64,000 nucleotides of DNA from Scatophagus argus (Eukaryota > Chordata > Actinopteri > Scatophagidae), in contig NW_025421230.1 in NCBI RefSeq assembly GCF_020382885.2, forward strand, positions 166,559 to 230,558, read 5' to 3'. Below, in pieces: positions 42,615 through 54,082 of the stretch. Position 1 is the stretch's first letter; every line of letters starts with the position of its first letter. Both the position numbers and the translations under genes were made by a program. The notes under the pieces are model-generated. The model was not told the DNA's origin, ran no database searches, and was given only the letters and a program-made list of their open reading frames with translations.

Positions 42615-42865
42615 TTGTGGATTCAAGGATTCAAGGAGCTTTATTGTCATTTCACACATGGAACGAAATTAGTTTCCCTAGTCCCGGTATAAGCCCAATA
42701 ACCAATACTAACTACTATAAATATAAAACAGCACTATATAAATATAAGAATTACCAGAATAAAAAAAATATATATGTCTGGGATGACAATAATATTTACG
42801 GCGGTATTGTGCAAATGGCAGAGTAGTGCAAATGAAAAGAGTAGTGCAAAGTTCTTGTGCAAGAT
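42615..42865 (-). mobile_element. L2/Maui-like LINE 3' fragment
   Basis: Begins TTCAAGGATTCAAGGAGC, same 3' end as copies A and B, truncated after about 250 bp. It separates two parts of another LINE. Confidence 0.8.
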
Positions 42866-43880
42866 GGCTGCACTTGGATGAATATATAAGTGAATATAGC
42901 TGGTCAATAGGAGAAAAGCAGTCAAGATGATTATCTGTTTCTACTGTTGTTTCTAAGGCACCAGTGTTTGATGTTATATCAGTACCAGCTGAGGTCAATA
43001 GGTGTTGAATTTTGTCTCTAATGTTTAAAATCTTGTTGTTACAAAAGGTTATAAAGTCACTGCTGCTGAGGATCACAGGGATACAAGGCTCGATAGCACT
43101 ATGGCTCTCTGTCAGCCTGGCTACAGTGCTGAAGAGAAACCTGGGATTATGCTTGTTATCCTCAATTAATTTCAAGTAATAGGCTGCTCTGGCAGTCTGT
43201 AGGACCTACCTATATGATCTAAGACTGTCTTGACTGAGACTGAGCGAGATTCAATAGGTTTGGAGGAATGCCATTTCCTTTTAAGTTTTTGTTCGCATTT
43301 GCGAACCTCTGTATTATAACCAGGGTGCAAGTCTATTTTGCTTTATGCATTTCTTTTTTAACGGGGCAACAGAGTCTATCGTTGTCCTTAATGAGCTTGC
43401 AGCACTGTCCACAAAATGGTCCATTTGAGAGGGATTGCTGTAATGTTCACTAGTATCTGGACATGATACTGAAGTTTATGACAATAGAACTGCTTCTTTA
43501 AATTTAGCCACAGCACTAACACACACGTATCTAGTGTAGGAGTTTTTTCTTGGTGGTATGAAGTCAAATAGTACAAACTCAAAAGTTATTAAACAATGGT
43601 CAGATAGAAGAAAATTTTGTTCAAAGACTATTAAATGTTCTACTTCAATGCCATATGTCAGAACAAGGTCAAGAGTGTGACTGAAGCAGTGAGTGGGTTT
43701 ATGTACACACTGACAGAAGCCGATTGAATCTAATAGGGAGATAAATGCTGTGCAAAGGCTATCATTACTATCGTCCACGTCGATGTTGAATCGCCCATGA
43801 TAATTACTTTATTAGGTTTAAGGACGAGACTCGATAGGAACTCTGAAAATTCCAGTAAAAATTCAGAGTATGGGACAGGA
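42866..43880 (-). mobile_element. CR1/L2-type LINE endonuclease end and linker
   Basis: The - strand at 43778-43476 reads CVHKPTHCFSHTLDLVL and LLSDHCLITFEF (the endonuclease SDH box). At 43175-42920 it reads NPRFLFSTVARLTES and FCNNKILNIRDKI (linker before RT). Together with 42100-42610 this is one element with most of its RT missing. Confidence 0.7.
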
Positions 43881-43887
43881 GCGCAGT

Positions 43888-44140
43888 AAGTCAAGTCAAC
43901 TTTATTTGTATAGCCCAGTTTTACAAGCAGTTTGTCTCAAAGGGCTTAACATAACATCAGCAACATCCTCTGCCCTTCGACCCTCACATCGACTAAGGAA
44001 AAACTCCCAGAAAAACCTTTAACAGGAAAAAATGGAAGAAACCTCAGGGTGAGCAACAGAGGAGGGATCCCTCACCCAGGACGGGCAGACGTGCAATGGA
44101 TGTTGTACAGGCAGGAAAGCAGTTAACAACATGAGAAATG
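43888..44140. repeat. Teleost interspersed repeat
   Basis: Starts TCAAGTCAACTTTATTTG, continues CAAAGGGCTTAACATAAC and ACGGGCAGACGTGCAATGG. Non-coding; class not assigned. Confidence 0.55.
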
Positions 44141-45989
44141 ACATTACTAAAAAGATAAGTAAAACAAAATCTCAACTGTTTAGTTTCACTTTTTGCTACC
44201 ACCTCAATATGATTTCAACATTTCACAAGTTATAAGAAAATTATAGTTATGACTACAAAGTACACTACAAAGGAAAGGAGCGCGGTACACTACAAAACAC
44301 ACAACACACTGACCACAGAGTGTTTAAAATGGAGGACATTTACATCCACATACCGATCCATATGTGAAAGTCCAGTTTGTACACATAGGTTCCTCCTAAA
44401 GTAAAACTCTGCAGGCTTCCATTTGACCTAGATCTGTGGGTATGGCCCCGCGAAAGAAGTGTTGCTGCTCCGGATACACAAACATTACCAAACCACTGTA
44501 GTCTTACAAAGAAAGTGGATGCAAATCTCATCAGACGAAATGCAAATAAAGCCCATTTTCTACAGATCAGTCCAGTAATGCAAAGATCTGTAGTGCTTAG
44601 ATAGGATTACATTGCACACATACGCATTACAGATAAAGCTTTTGTAGTGAGAATTCATACATACCGAGTGCAGCACTGATCTTTTTTGGTGCCCTCTCTA
44701 TGAAAGCAGCATGTTTGTTTGAGTCGATCTGAAATTTTTCACAATACAGTCCTTCATGCAGTTTTTGGGCTTTTAGTAAAGTGATGGCAATAAATAAATT
44801 TGGAGTCCTCTGTGTTGAACTTACCAGACTTAGATCTGCGCACATTCAGTCGGTGGCCAACAATCTCACGGCTAACATCTCTGATACGCGCCCTTATTTC
44901 AACCAAGAGGGCATTGATGCTCCTGGTTGAGAGTCGCACTTGTTGTGGTGCCATGTTAAGGACGTATTTCAGAAAGGCCACAACATCTGTCAGGTAGCTT
45001 CTCTGCGTTGTGGGTTTGAACCCTTGTTGTTGCAGGTGAGCTAAAAATCTTTAAAGAATAGATTAGTTTAGATTAGTATCTTAAAAATAAAGATCAGTTA
45101 ATTTCCTATATATTGGCACTGACAATCCATGTAAAAAAAAATCTAATACTTACTCTCGAACTCTCCCATGGTTTTGTAGGAAAAGGAGGCTGATAGCTGG
45201 GACTTCACCATCTGCCATGAATTCGAGGAAATGGGTCACGAGTGGCTCTCTGTTTGGCATTTTCTCGAATTTTTCTTCTACATGGCCTTGAAAAGCTAGG
45301 ACCAGTTTCACTGACAGGACAAGTCAAAAATTAATAAATGGATTAATGAATGAATTATTGATCATGACAAATTAAATACTTTTAAAGAACCGGTAACAAA
45401 TATATGAATAGCCATCTTACATTGTTGTGCACTATACACCCGTGTCAACCCACTGTGTCCCACATCTGTTGAACTTCTTATAAATCACAATATGAATTAC
45501 CCAATTTTGCATTACATCTGTGAATACAAATACTTTGACAGGACATATTTACCATGTGGTGCCTTGCTGGGCAAAAAGTGCTTACGCCGACCATACTTGG
45601 CTACCTGAAATAAAACACAGGCATATTCATCAATTTCCTGAGCATAACTGGCATAATTCTTCACACTCATCATTTCCACAGGAGGAATAAAACACTCACA
45701 GAACGACTGGCTGAAGAATGCAGCTGTTTGAGCTGATGGTTCCTCTCAAGCTCGCATTCCAGTAGCTGCTTCACGACCTGTAGCTCTGTATAGAGAACCT
45801 GGCAGCTACGGCACCCAGGTGCAGGTGATCTAACTGGTTGTTGGTTGCTGGTCCTTGTTTTTTCCTCACTGAGGGCTGCAATGGAGATGATGTATGTAAT
45901 GATGTCTCAGCTGTGGCTGACACTATGGAGGACACTGTTGTGGAGTCAGGGAGAGACTTGCTAGTGGAGGAGTTTGAAAGTTGTATATC

Positions 45990-46586
45990 TGGACTGGTCT
46001 TGCTGTGGAGACCTTCCTTGGGAGAAAGGGGGGGGCGGGGAAGAGAAGGAGACTGGGGATCAAGGATGACCTGGTCAAGCAGATCCTCATAGGGAGGAAG
46101 AAGCTGTATATCTGGACTGCCCTGGTCAAGGAGAGGAGATGGAGGCTTGGAATCTGGGCGGTCCATGTCAAGGACACACACACTGGGAGGAGGAGGAGGA
46201 GGAGGAGGCTGTACATCTGTGTTATCCTGGATGTGGAGAACCTCATTGGGAGAAGCAGGAGGTGGAGGATGCTGTGGATCTGGGATGTCCTGAACGTGGA
46301 GAGCCTCATCGGGAGAAGCAGGAGGTGGAGGATGCTGTGGATCTGGGATGTCCTGAACGTGGAGAGCCTCATCGGGAGAAGCAGGAGGTGGAGGATGCTG
46401 TGGATCTTGGCTGGCCTGAACGTGGAGAGCCTCATCGGGAGAAGCGGGAGGTGGAGGATGCTGTGGATCTGGGCTGGCCTGAACGTGGAGAGCCTCATCG
46501 GGAGAAGCAGCAGACGGAGGAGGCTGTGGGTCTGGGCTGGCCTGGACGTGGAGAGCCTCATCGGGAGACACAGCAGGTGGAGGATG
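45990..46586 (-). repeat. 63-bp coding tandem repeat
   Basis: About six units, each encoding SPDEALHVQ plus a Pro-rich PQHPPPPA end, at 46.2-46.58 kb. More diverged units continue to about 46.0 kb. Related units occur at 51.62-51.70 kb. Confidence 0.85.
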
Positions 46587-46629
46587 CTGTGGAGGAAGGA
46601 GAGTGAAGGATCAGGACCTCTCAGGACCT

Positions 46630-48148
46630 GCGTTGGGTAACATATTGCGTATTACGTCACTTCCTGTTCTTGCACTACTTATTCTCTTGCTAGCGTTTGG
46701 CATTCGGTGGCATTGGTGTACTTCAATTGACATATTTTGTGTTAGCTTTTTCTGTGGTTGGCTCTTACAAATAAGTACACAAGCACTTCAGGAAAAGTTT
46801 ATTAACCGCACGATCATCCAGATTCTTTCCTTTCCCGATACCCGTTCTGTCTGTCGTTCAGCTCAGATTAGCTTAGTGCTAACATGGCTTCTTCCACTCA
46901 CTCTCCCTCTGCCTCTCCCTCTCCCATCTTCTGTAAGGTGTGTGAAATGTTTAGTTATTCCTCTGCCTCCTTTAGTGAGAGTGAGATGTGTAGAAAGTGT
47001 AGCTTATTCATAGCCTTGGAGGCGAGGCTAACTGAGTTAGAGGCCCGGCTTCGTACTGTAGATCATAGTCCATTAGTCCCGACAGCTAGCCAGCAGCAGT
47101 TAGCCTGTGCGGACCGGCCTACTTTAGCTACTTTAGCTGATGTCAGCCGCCCCCCGGCAGCCCCCGAGCAGCCGGGAAGTCAGGGAGGTTGGGTGGCGGT
47201 TCGAAAGAAGCGTAGTCCAAAACAAAGGCCCGTGGTTCACCACCAACCGCTTCATGTGTCTAACCGCTTTTCCCCACTCAGCGACACACCCGCTGAGAAA
47301 CCGACCCTGGTTATTGGCGATTCCGTTTTGCGATATGTGAAGGCGACACCAGCGACCATAGTCAAATGCATCCCGGGGGCCAGAGCGGGCAACAAAGAGG
47401 GCAATTTAAAGCTGCTGGCGAGAGATAAGAGTAAATATGGTAAGATTATAATTCACGTCGGCGCTAATGACACTCGGCTACGCCAGTCGGAGGTCACCAA
47501 AGTAAATATTGAGTCGGTGTGTAATTTAGCAAAAACCATGTCGGACTCCGTAGTGTTCTCTGGTCCCCTCCCGAATCTGACCAGTGATGACATGTTTAGC
47601 CGCATGTCATCGCTCCGTCGCTGGCTGTCACGGTGGTGTCCAGAAAACAACGTGGCCTTTATAGATAACTGGGAGAATTTCTGGGGAAAACCTGGCCTCA
47701 TTAGCAGAGACGGCATTCATCCCACTTGGGGTGGTGCGGCTCTTATTTCTACCAATATGGCCAAGATAGATAGTGAATGAACCAACACACTGCCACAATC
47801 ACACACTCGATCTAGTTCTCACCTACCTACCCGCCTAGAAACTAAGAACCTGTTAGTTGTCCCTCAAAACCCTCTCCTTTCAGACCATTCACTTGTAATT
47901 TTTGAACTAACTCTAACAGACTTTATAGCACACAACAAAAAGGTCTACTATACCAGATGCCTCTCTGAAGATAGTGTAGACAGATTTAGGGATGCAATCC
48001 TAAATCCACAGCTCCCCTCAGCACCATGTACCAATACAACAGAGCATACTGATTTAAACGTTAATCCTGCAGAAATTGATTCTTTTGTTAATAACGCTGC
48101 AGCCACATTGCACACAGTTTTAGGTATGGTTGCTCCCCTGAAAAAGAA
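46630..48148 (+). mobile_element. CR1-like LINE: ORF1 plus remnant of ORF2
   Basis: The 5' part is probably UTR (46.63-46.88 kb), then ORF1. At 47.82-48.14 kb the sense strand reads the end of an endonuclease and linker (SDHSLVIFELTLTDF, FVNNAAATLHTVLG). Most of the endonuclease is therefore deleted between ORF1 and this point. A - strand LINE tail starts at 48149. Confidence 0.75.
46884..47780 (+). CDS. LINE ORF1 protein with zinc-binding N-terminus and SGNH/GDSL esterase domain
   Basis: Open for 298 codons. Residues 14-40 hold a CKVC...CRKC zinc-binding pair, followed by a short coiled coil ([13 protein letters not shown]). From about residue 148 comes an SGNH hydrolase fold: block [11 protein letters not shown], block [11 protein letters not shown], block [10 protein letters not shown]. 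Ser, Asp and His of the catalytic set are all present. CR1-clade LINEs are known to encode such an esterase in ORF1; its role in retrotransposition is debated. The ORF is intact although the downstream ORF2 is not. Confidence 0.85.
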   Translation: MASSTHSPSASPSPIFCKVCEMFSYSSASFSESEMCRKCSLFIALEARLTELEARLRTVDHSPLVPTASQQQLACADRPTLATLADVSRPPAAPEQPGSQGGWVAVRKKRSPKQRPVVHHQPLHVSNRFSPLSDTPAEKPTLVIGDSVLRYVKATPATIVKCIPGARAGNKEGNLKLLARDKSKYGKIIIHVGANDTRLRQSEVTKVNIESVCNLAKTMSDSVVFSGPLPNLTSDDMFSRMSSLRRWLSRWCPENNVAFIDNWENFWGKPGLISRDGIHPTWGGAALISTNMAKIDSE

Positions 48149-51100
48149 GATTCAAGAGTCTTTATTGTCATTATGCAAGCATAATGAAATTTTGTGCAGA
48201 TTCTCAGCTTAAAAACACACTTATAAATAGTCAGAGAAAATTAAAATTGCACACTTAAGAAAAAAATATAAAAATATAAAATACAAAATGAGGTAGATAA
48301 AAAAAGTGCACTTAGTGCCAGACTATGTGTATGCTGAGTGTGTGTATGCAGATAGACGGGGGAGGGTGTATGTGTGAAGTCCTGTATGGGGGTGGGACGT
48401 GAGTGTTTCACTGTAGGGGGGTTATTGCTTTAACAGCTCTGGGGAAGAAGCTGTCCCTGAGTCTGTTGATGCTGGTTTTAATGTTCCTGTACCGCTTTCC
48501 TGATGGAAGCGGTACAAACAGTTCGTTGCCCGGGTGGGTGGGGTCTGTGGCAATGCGTCTTGCCTTCTTCTGGACTCGGGCAGTGTAAACTGAGTCCAGA
48601 TCTGGTAGACTGCAGCCCACAATCCCCTGTGCTGTCCTCACCACCCGGGCTAAGTCCTTTCTGTCATGTGCTGTGCAACTGCCATACCACACAGTCACAC
48701 TGAGACACAGGATGCTTTCGATTGTGGCTCTGTAAAAGTTCATGAGCAGCTGAGTAGACAGTCCAGTCTGTTTCAACTTCCTGAGAAAGAAAAGCCGTTG
48801 TTGGGCCTTTTTCACCAGGTGTGAGGTGTTCACTGACCAGGAGAGGTAAGAGGAAATGTGGACGCCCAGGAATTTAATGCTGTCCACCCGCTCAACCGCC
48901 TCCCCAAGTATACAGACGGGAGCGTGATCGGTCTTCCCGGACCTCCTGTAGTCCACTATGACCTCCTTGGTTTTGCTGATGTTCAGGATGAGGTTGTTCC
49001 TGGAACACCACTGTGTCAAGTTCTGGACTTCATCTCTGTAGTGGGTCTCATCATTGTTGGATATGAGACCCACCACAGTGGTGTCGTCCGTGAACTTAAC
49101 GACCATGTTTGTGGGGTGGATAGCAGAGCAGTCGTGTGTAGAGGATGAATAAGGCAGGGCTGAGTACACAACCCTGCGGCGTGCCAGTGTTGAGGATCAG
49201 TGGGGCTGATGTAGACTCCCCTATCCTCACCACCTGGGGCCTGTTGGTGAGGAAGTCCCTGATCCAGGAGCAGAGTGAGTCTGACAAACCCAGGTTGTGG
49301 AGCTTCAGGGCCAGCATATCCGGGGAACGGTGTTAAAAGCCGAGCTGAAGTCCACAAATAGCATCCTAACATAGGTGTTAGGATGCTGCAGGTGAGTCAG
49401 GGCCGTGTGAAGTGCTAGCGAGACGGCATCCTCCGTAGAACGGTTCTCCCTGTAGGCGAACTGCAGACTGTCCAGGCCAACGGGGATGGCGTCCTTGATG
49501 TATCTCAGGAGGATCCTCTCGAAGCACTTCATAATAACCGGGGTCAGAGTGACAGGTCGGTAGTCGTTGAGGCAGGTGATGGTTGATTTCTTGGGCACGG
49601 GCACAATGATGGAGGACTTCAGGCACACAGGGACCGTGGACAGCTGTATGGACAGGTTGAAGATGTCCAGGAAGACTTCTGCCAGTTGGTCAGCGCATGA
49701 CTTCAGTGTGCGCCCTGACACCTTATCTGGACCTGCAGCCTTGTTGACATTGATCCTCCTCAAAGCAGAGGTCACTTGGTGCAGCTGCAGGACGAGAGGC
49801 TGCTGCTGCACCTCTGGCTAAGGAAGGTCAGCAGTTCTTCTGCTGCTCGGAGAGCCGAAGCGTGCGAAGAAGCTGTTCAAGGTGTCAGGTAGGGTCGGGA
49901 CATGGCTGACCTGCTGGTCATTCCGCTTATAGTCTGTGATGGTCCTGATGCCTTTCCACATGTTACGTGGATCGTTGTTGTTGAAGTGCTCCTCAATGCG
50001 CTGCTTGTGCCTGTGTTTAGCCAGCTGGATGCCCTTTTTCAGTTCTTTCCGGGCCCTACTGTAAGCCATCTCCTGACATATAGGCTGCATCCCGGGCTTT
50101 TAACAGGGGCCACACTGTGCCGTCCACCCATGGTTTTTGATTAGGAAAATCTGTGATTGTCTTTGTGGGTAGGACAGCATCAGTGCAGAAGTGAACATAG
50201 GACAACACAGCTGACGTGTATTCCTCCAGGTCAGCGTCTGCTTTGAACACTCCCCAGTCTGTGTGCTCAAAGCAGTCCTGTAGGGCTGAGGAAGCCTCCG
50301 CAGTCCATACCTGGATGGTTCTGGTGGTGGGTTTGGTCCTGCAAATCAGAGGTCTGGAGGCAGGGATCAGCTCCACGGAGATGTGATCTGACATGCCCAA
50401 GTGAGGAGCTGCTACAGCCTTGTATGCCCCTGGGATGTTACAGCATCTGATCCAGTATGTTGCAGTCTCTGGTCGGAAAGTTTATGAATTTGTGGAATTT
50501 GGGGAGAACAGCCTTTAATTCCACATGGTTAAAGTCCCCAGCCACGATCAGAGCCGCCTCTGGATTAGCGTCCATTTGGCTGCTAATCAGGCAGTATAGC
50601 TCCTTTAGCACTAGCTTAGCGTTAGCCCTCTGTGGTATATAGATCGCTATGATCATGACCGAGCTGAGTTCTCTAACCAGTTTAAAGGGTCTGCACTTCA
50701 CTGCAAGGTATTCCAAATCAGGGGAGCAGAAAGTTCCTATTATGTTCGTCGCTGTACACCACGAGTTGTGAATGTACAGCGCCAGACCGCCGCCTTTGGT
50801 CTTGCCTGAAGCTGCAGTCCTGTCGGCACGTAACAGCGAGCGCCCCACTAGCTCCACCGCTGCGTCGGGGATGTTTTTATCCAGCCAGGTCTCGGTGAAG
50901 GTCCCCACACAGCTGTCCGTCTTACGTGAGACGATCCTCATTCGAATCTCGTCCAGTTTGTTGACGAGTGACCTGACGTTGGCGAGGAGGAGACTGGGCA
51001 GAGCCGGTCTGTGTGGGTTAGCATGTAGCCTAGCACACAGCCCGCTCCGCTTACCCCGCTTTTGTTTACGTTGTCTCCTCCGTCTCCGAGGCCACAGAGG

Positions 51101-51215
51101 GGAGATGGCAAGAGCCTCTGTGGTCCGCTGCAGCTCTGGTGGGATAAAATCCAGCTTTGGGGGTGCAAACAGTTCGTAATTTTTCCCCAATTCCCACAAT
51201 TCAGCCCTCCGTACT
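48149..51215 (-). mobile_element. L2-like LINE, near full length, frameshifted
   Basis: The 3' tail has AAGATTCAAGAGTCTTTATTG at 48149. The - strand from 51199: an N-terminal leader with basic tract (RRRRRQRKQKRGKR), endonuclease (GTFTETWLDKNIP, VAGDFNHVELK, GMSDHISVEL), linker (MWKGIRTITDYK), and RT ([51 protein letters not shown]). Frame breaks occur at about 50.44, 50.07, 49.81 and 49.31 kb. The RT box is F-T-D-D. Sister of the deleted copy at 7.8-8.9 kb. Confidence 0.85.
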
Positions 51216-51614
51216 GAATTAAGGCTTTGACTGGTGAAAACCCTCGTCAGATTAACATACAGTTCATTATTTTATGTCACTAACTGTGTGTCCAGTTCTC
51301 CTCGTAGTTTTGTGTCTCTCCCTCCCTTTGTCTCTCTCTCTCTCTCTCTCTCTGTATCTTTCTGCAGGTATCTCTCCATCCAGATCTTCATGTTGAACTG
51401 TAGCCGGCTCTATGACCAACCCAATGTCTACTGTTGACATCTGCCTGTCATTCATTCTTTTGTGCACCGACTATCGGCGGGGTGGTTCTCCCTGCGGGCC
51501 GAAATTGAACTGAATAGAATTGATAGGATAGTGATTTTCAACAGCACATAAAACATACATGAATGATAAAGCAGTTCATTATAATTTCATTATTATAATT
51601 TCAATCTTGTGAAA
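51216..51614. other. Non-coding, with (TC)n tract
   Basis: A (TC)n microsatellite is at 51331-51353. Nothing else recognisable. Confidence 0.5.
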
Positions 51615-52394
51615 TGCTAAAACGTGGAGACCCTCACCGGGAGAAGCAGCAGGTGGTGGAGGCTGTGGATCTGGGCTGGCCTTCTCCATGTACAGTTTTA
51701 CCATAGGTTGCCGAAAATGTACAATATTGCTTTAAGTTAAATTTTTTCTTCAAATGACAGCCGCAGGGCTGTGTATCAGGGTTCTCCATTCCAGTATCAC
51801 CAGTATGTTATTTGCTATCAGTCACATGTATATTTCACATTTTGTCTCCAAAGTGCTGTTTACACTACCATAAAGCATGAACATGGCAATTTGCTATACA
51901 TCACAAAAAAAAAAAATCTACCTTCAGTTGATGGACTGTCATCAGGTGCTTATCAAGCCTATTGATGTATTTGGATTTACAGAGCCTGACTGGGCAATCC
52001 AGATTTGCTCTGAAGCTGTGGAAATGCAAAAATAAAAAAGAAAAACATTGGTGCATAAAATGCATAGAGTCAGTAAATATATAAAACAAATTAAACCTCC
52101 TAAGCGTTAGATGAAATACTGTCGGTGAGCAAGTCTGCTCAAAAGGAGCAGTTCTGTCTTATTGACAACCTGCTCTGTCCCTTTCAGGTGCTGGACAATG
52201 CCTGCATACATATGTCCACAAATTGGACATTTATGTCCTTGTCAGCCTCGTTTCTGTTTCTTCTTTCCCTTGGCCTCATCGCTTTGTGGCTCTGGCTCAA
52301 GCTGTAAATAAAAATACATTTTTAGAACACAGAACAAAATAGCAAAATAAAATAGGAGAGTACACAATGTATTTAAAGTCATTACCTTTGCAAT

Positions 52395-52592
52395 GAAGCA
52401 AGTCATCCATCCATCCATTTTCTATACCGCTTATCCGTCAGGGTCGCGGGGGGGCTGGAGCCTATCCCAGCTGACTACGGGCGAGAGGCGGGGTACACCC
52501 TGGACTGGTCGCCAGTCAATCGCAGGGCCAACACACAAAGACAAACAACCACACACTCTCACACTCACACCTAGGGGCAATTTAGAGTAGTG
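52395..52592. repeat. Teleost interspersed repeat (CATCCATCCATTTTCTATACC type)
   Basis: Contains CCGCTTATCCGTCAGGGTCG, GGCTGGAGCCTATCCCAGC and CACACCTAGGGGCAAT. A second copy is at 59405-59640. Class not assigned. Confidence 0.75.
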
Positions 52593-52949
52593 AAGCAAGT
52601 CATTATTTAAGATTTACATTTTTAGATTGCTTATAGTTTACTCAAACATTTCAAGTCCTTACCACACATAAGCTTCAAATTTTAAATTCTGTCTGCAGTA
52701 GGTGATAGTCCAGAATATACAAGTCCCTGTGTTTACTTTTTCTTAAGGCAGGGTTGGTTATGCAGAGTGTCCTGACTTATCCCTAACCCCATCTAGTGGC
52801 TTATGAAATTTTGTGAAAGTTAGTGAATTATGTCAAACTTTGTGAAAACTTGTAGGTTAGTGCTTACCTCGTAACTGGGTACATCCATTACTCCTGCCAT
52901 CATCAGACTGACTGGCCCCAAACTGACCTCTCTAAAAGGAGGTGGGTCA

Positions 52950-53020
52950 CATGCCATGACTCTGATTGGCTGATGAGTTGATGAGGAGTCTCTTCTGATT
53001 GGTTAATTCCATGGTCTTGT
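52950..53020 (-). promoter_or_regulatory. Putative CCAAT-box promoter of copy 2
   Basis: Antisense CCAAT boxes (GATTGGCTGATG, TGATTGGTTAAT) lie 60-110 bp upstream of ATG 52900 and are kept in copy 1. Confidence 0.45.
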
Positions 53021-53219
53021 TAAAGGATCATAGCATTGATCTTTTTGTGGATGTTTGCAGGAGTTTTTTTGCAGACATTATAGTCACTTCTTCATCGTGG
53101 CATCTGATCCTCCTTCTTATTTTCTGCTAAATTACTGTTTTAGTGAAAAGTTTATTTGCTGCTTCTTCGAGTCTTATTTTCTGTGAAATGTCTAATCTAA
53201 AATTGAAAGAAGATTTTTA

Positions 53220-53750
53220 AGCTTATAGGTCCCCCTAAAGTAAAACTCCGCAAGGTTCCATTTGACCTAGATCTGTGCATACAAACCCGCAAGAGAAGTG
53301 TTGTCGCTCCGGATCCACAAACATTACCAAACACCACTGTAGTCTTGCAAAGAAGGTGGACGCAAATCTCATCAGACAAAACACAAATAAAGCCCAGTTT
53401 CTACAGATCAGTCCCTGTAATGCAAAGATCTATAGAGCTTAGATAGGATTATCGATTGCACACATACACATTATAGAAAACACTTTTGTGGTGAGCACTG
53501 ATCTTTTTTGATGCCCTAACTATGAAAGAAGCATGTTTGTTTGCCTTTTCAAGTCGATCTGAAATTTATTACAATACGGTCACTTGTACAGTTTTTGGGC
53601 TTTTAGTAAAGTGACATCAATAAATAAATGTAGAGTCCTCCGTGTTGAACTTACCAGACCAGATCTGCACACATTCAGACGGCGGCCAACAATCTTCAAG
53701 GCTAACATCTCTGATTCGCGCCCTTATTTTAACCAGGTATAGTAACAACT
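53220..53750 (-). pseudogene. 3' remnant of a third copy of the zinc-finger gene family
   Basis: Aligns with 44340-44905 (ACTCCGCA-GGTTCCATTTGACC, GTGTTGAACTTACCAGA, ATCTCTGATTCGCGCCC). It sits immediately upstream of the copy 2 promoter, as expected of head-to-tail copies. Confidence 0.55.
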
Positions 53751-54082
53751 TCACATTATGTTACTTTGGTTTAAGCATGTGTCTATAGTGCTCAAGCAAT
53801 GGGTAAAAGCTCTAAAATGAAAAAGAAGAGATGTCTGTTAACATGATAAACTATATGTTCAATTTCAATTCAGTTTATTTATATAGCGCCAATTCACAAC
53901 AAAAGTTATCTCATGACACTTTCCAATTAGAGCAGGTCGAGACCAAACTCTTTTCTATGTGTGGCTATTTCAGTCCCACTACACCTACAACAGAGTTAGG
54001 AAGTCCCTAACAGGTATATTCCTGTGTTGCAGGAGAAACTCAACAATATTGATGAAAAATTACATGCTCTGACTGTCATTGT
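53751..54082 (-). repeat. LINE 3' UTR fragment
   Basis: TTCAGTTTATTTATATAGCG and CAATTCACAACAAAAG at 53862-54000, the same antisense 3' end as at 12.3 kb. Confidence 0.6.

Larger units (their letters stand above)
44340..52900 (-). pseudogene. Zinc-finger + coiled-coil + recombinase-like gene, copy 2 (spliced, interrupted)
   Basis: Exon 1 (52900-52868): MAGVMDVPSYE. Exon 2 (52301-52120): basic lysine tract, then CPICGHMY...HLK finger. Exon 3 (52015-51922): CPVRLCKSKY...DKHLMTVH finger. A repeat-exon scrap is at 51.65 kb, then LINEs occupy 46.6-51.2 kb. The repeat exon begins at 46586 (63-bp units, SPDEALHVQ). Exon 45875-45700 has CRSCQVLYTELQVVKQLLEC. Then come 45604-45553 (YGRRKHFLPSKAPHG), 45310-45154 (FLEFMADGEVPAISLLFLQ), 45048-44825 (LQQQGFKPTTQRSYLTDVVA then FLKYVLNM) and 44728-44665. 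The FLEFM to FLKYV region resembles the SAM-like core-binding domain of tyrosine recombinases. Exon 2 has an in-frame TGA (52244-52242), so it is probably a pseudogene. No catalytic Tyr domain seen. Confidence 0.55.

Noticed and set aside
45981..46640. Open + strand frames of 155-219 codons
   Set aside because: They are the complement of the 63-bp coding repeat; the - strand reading (SPDEALHVQ) is the one supported by splice sites and a paralogue.
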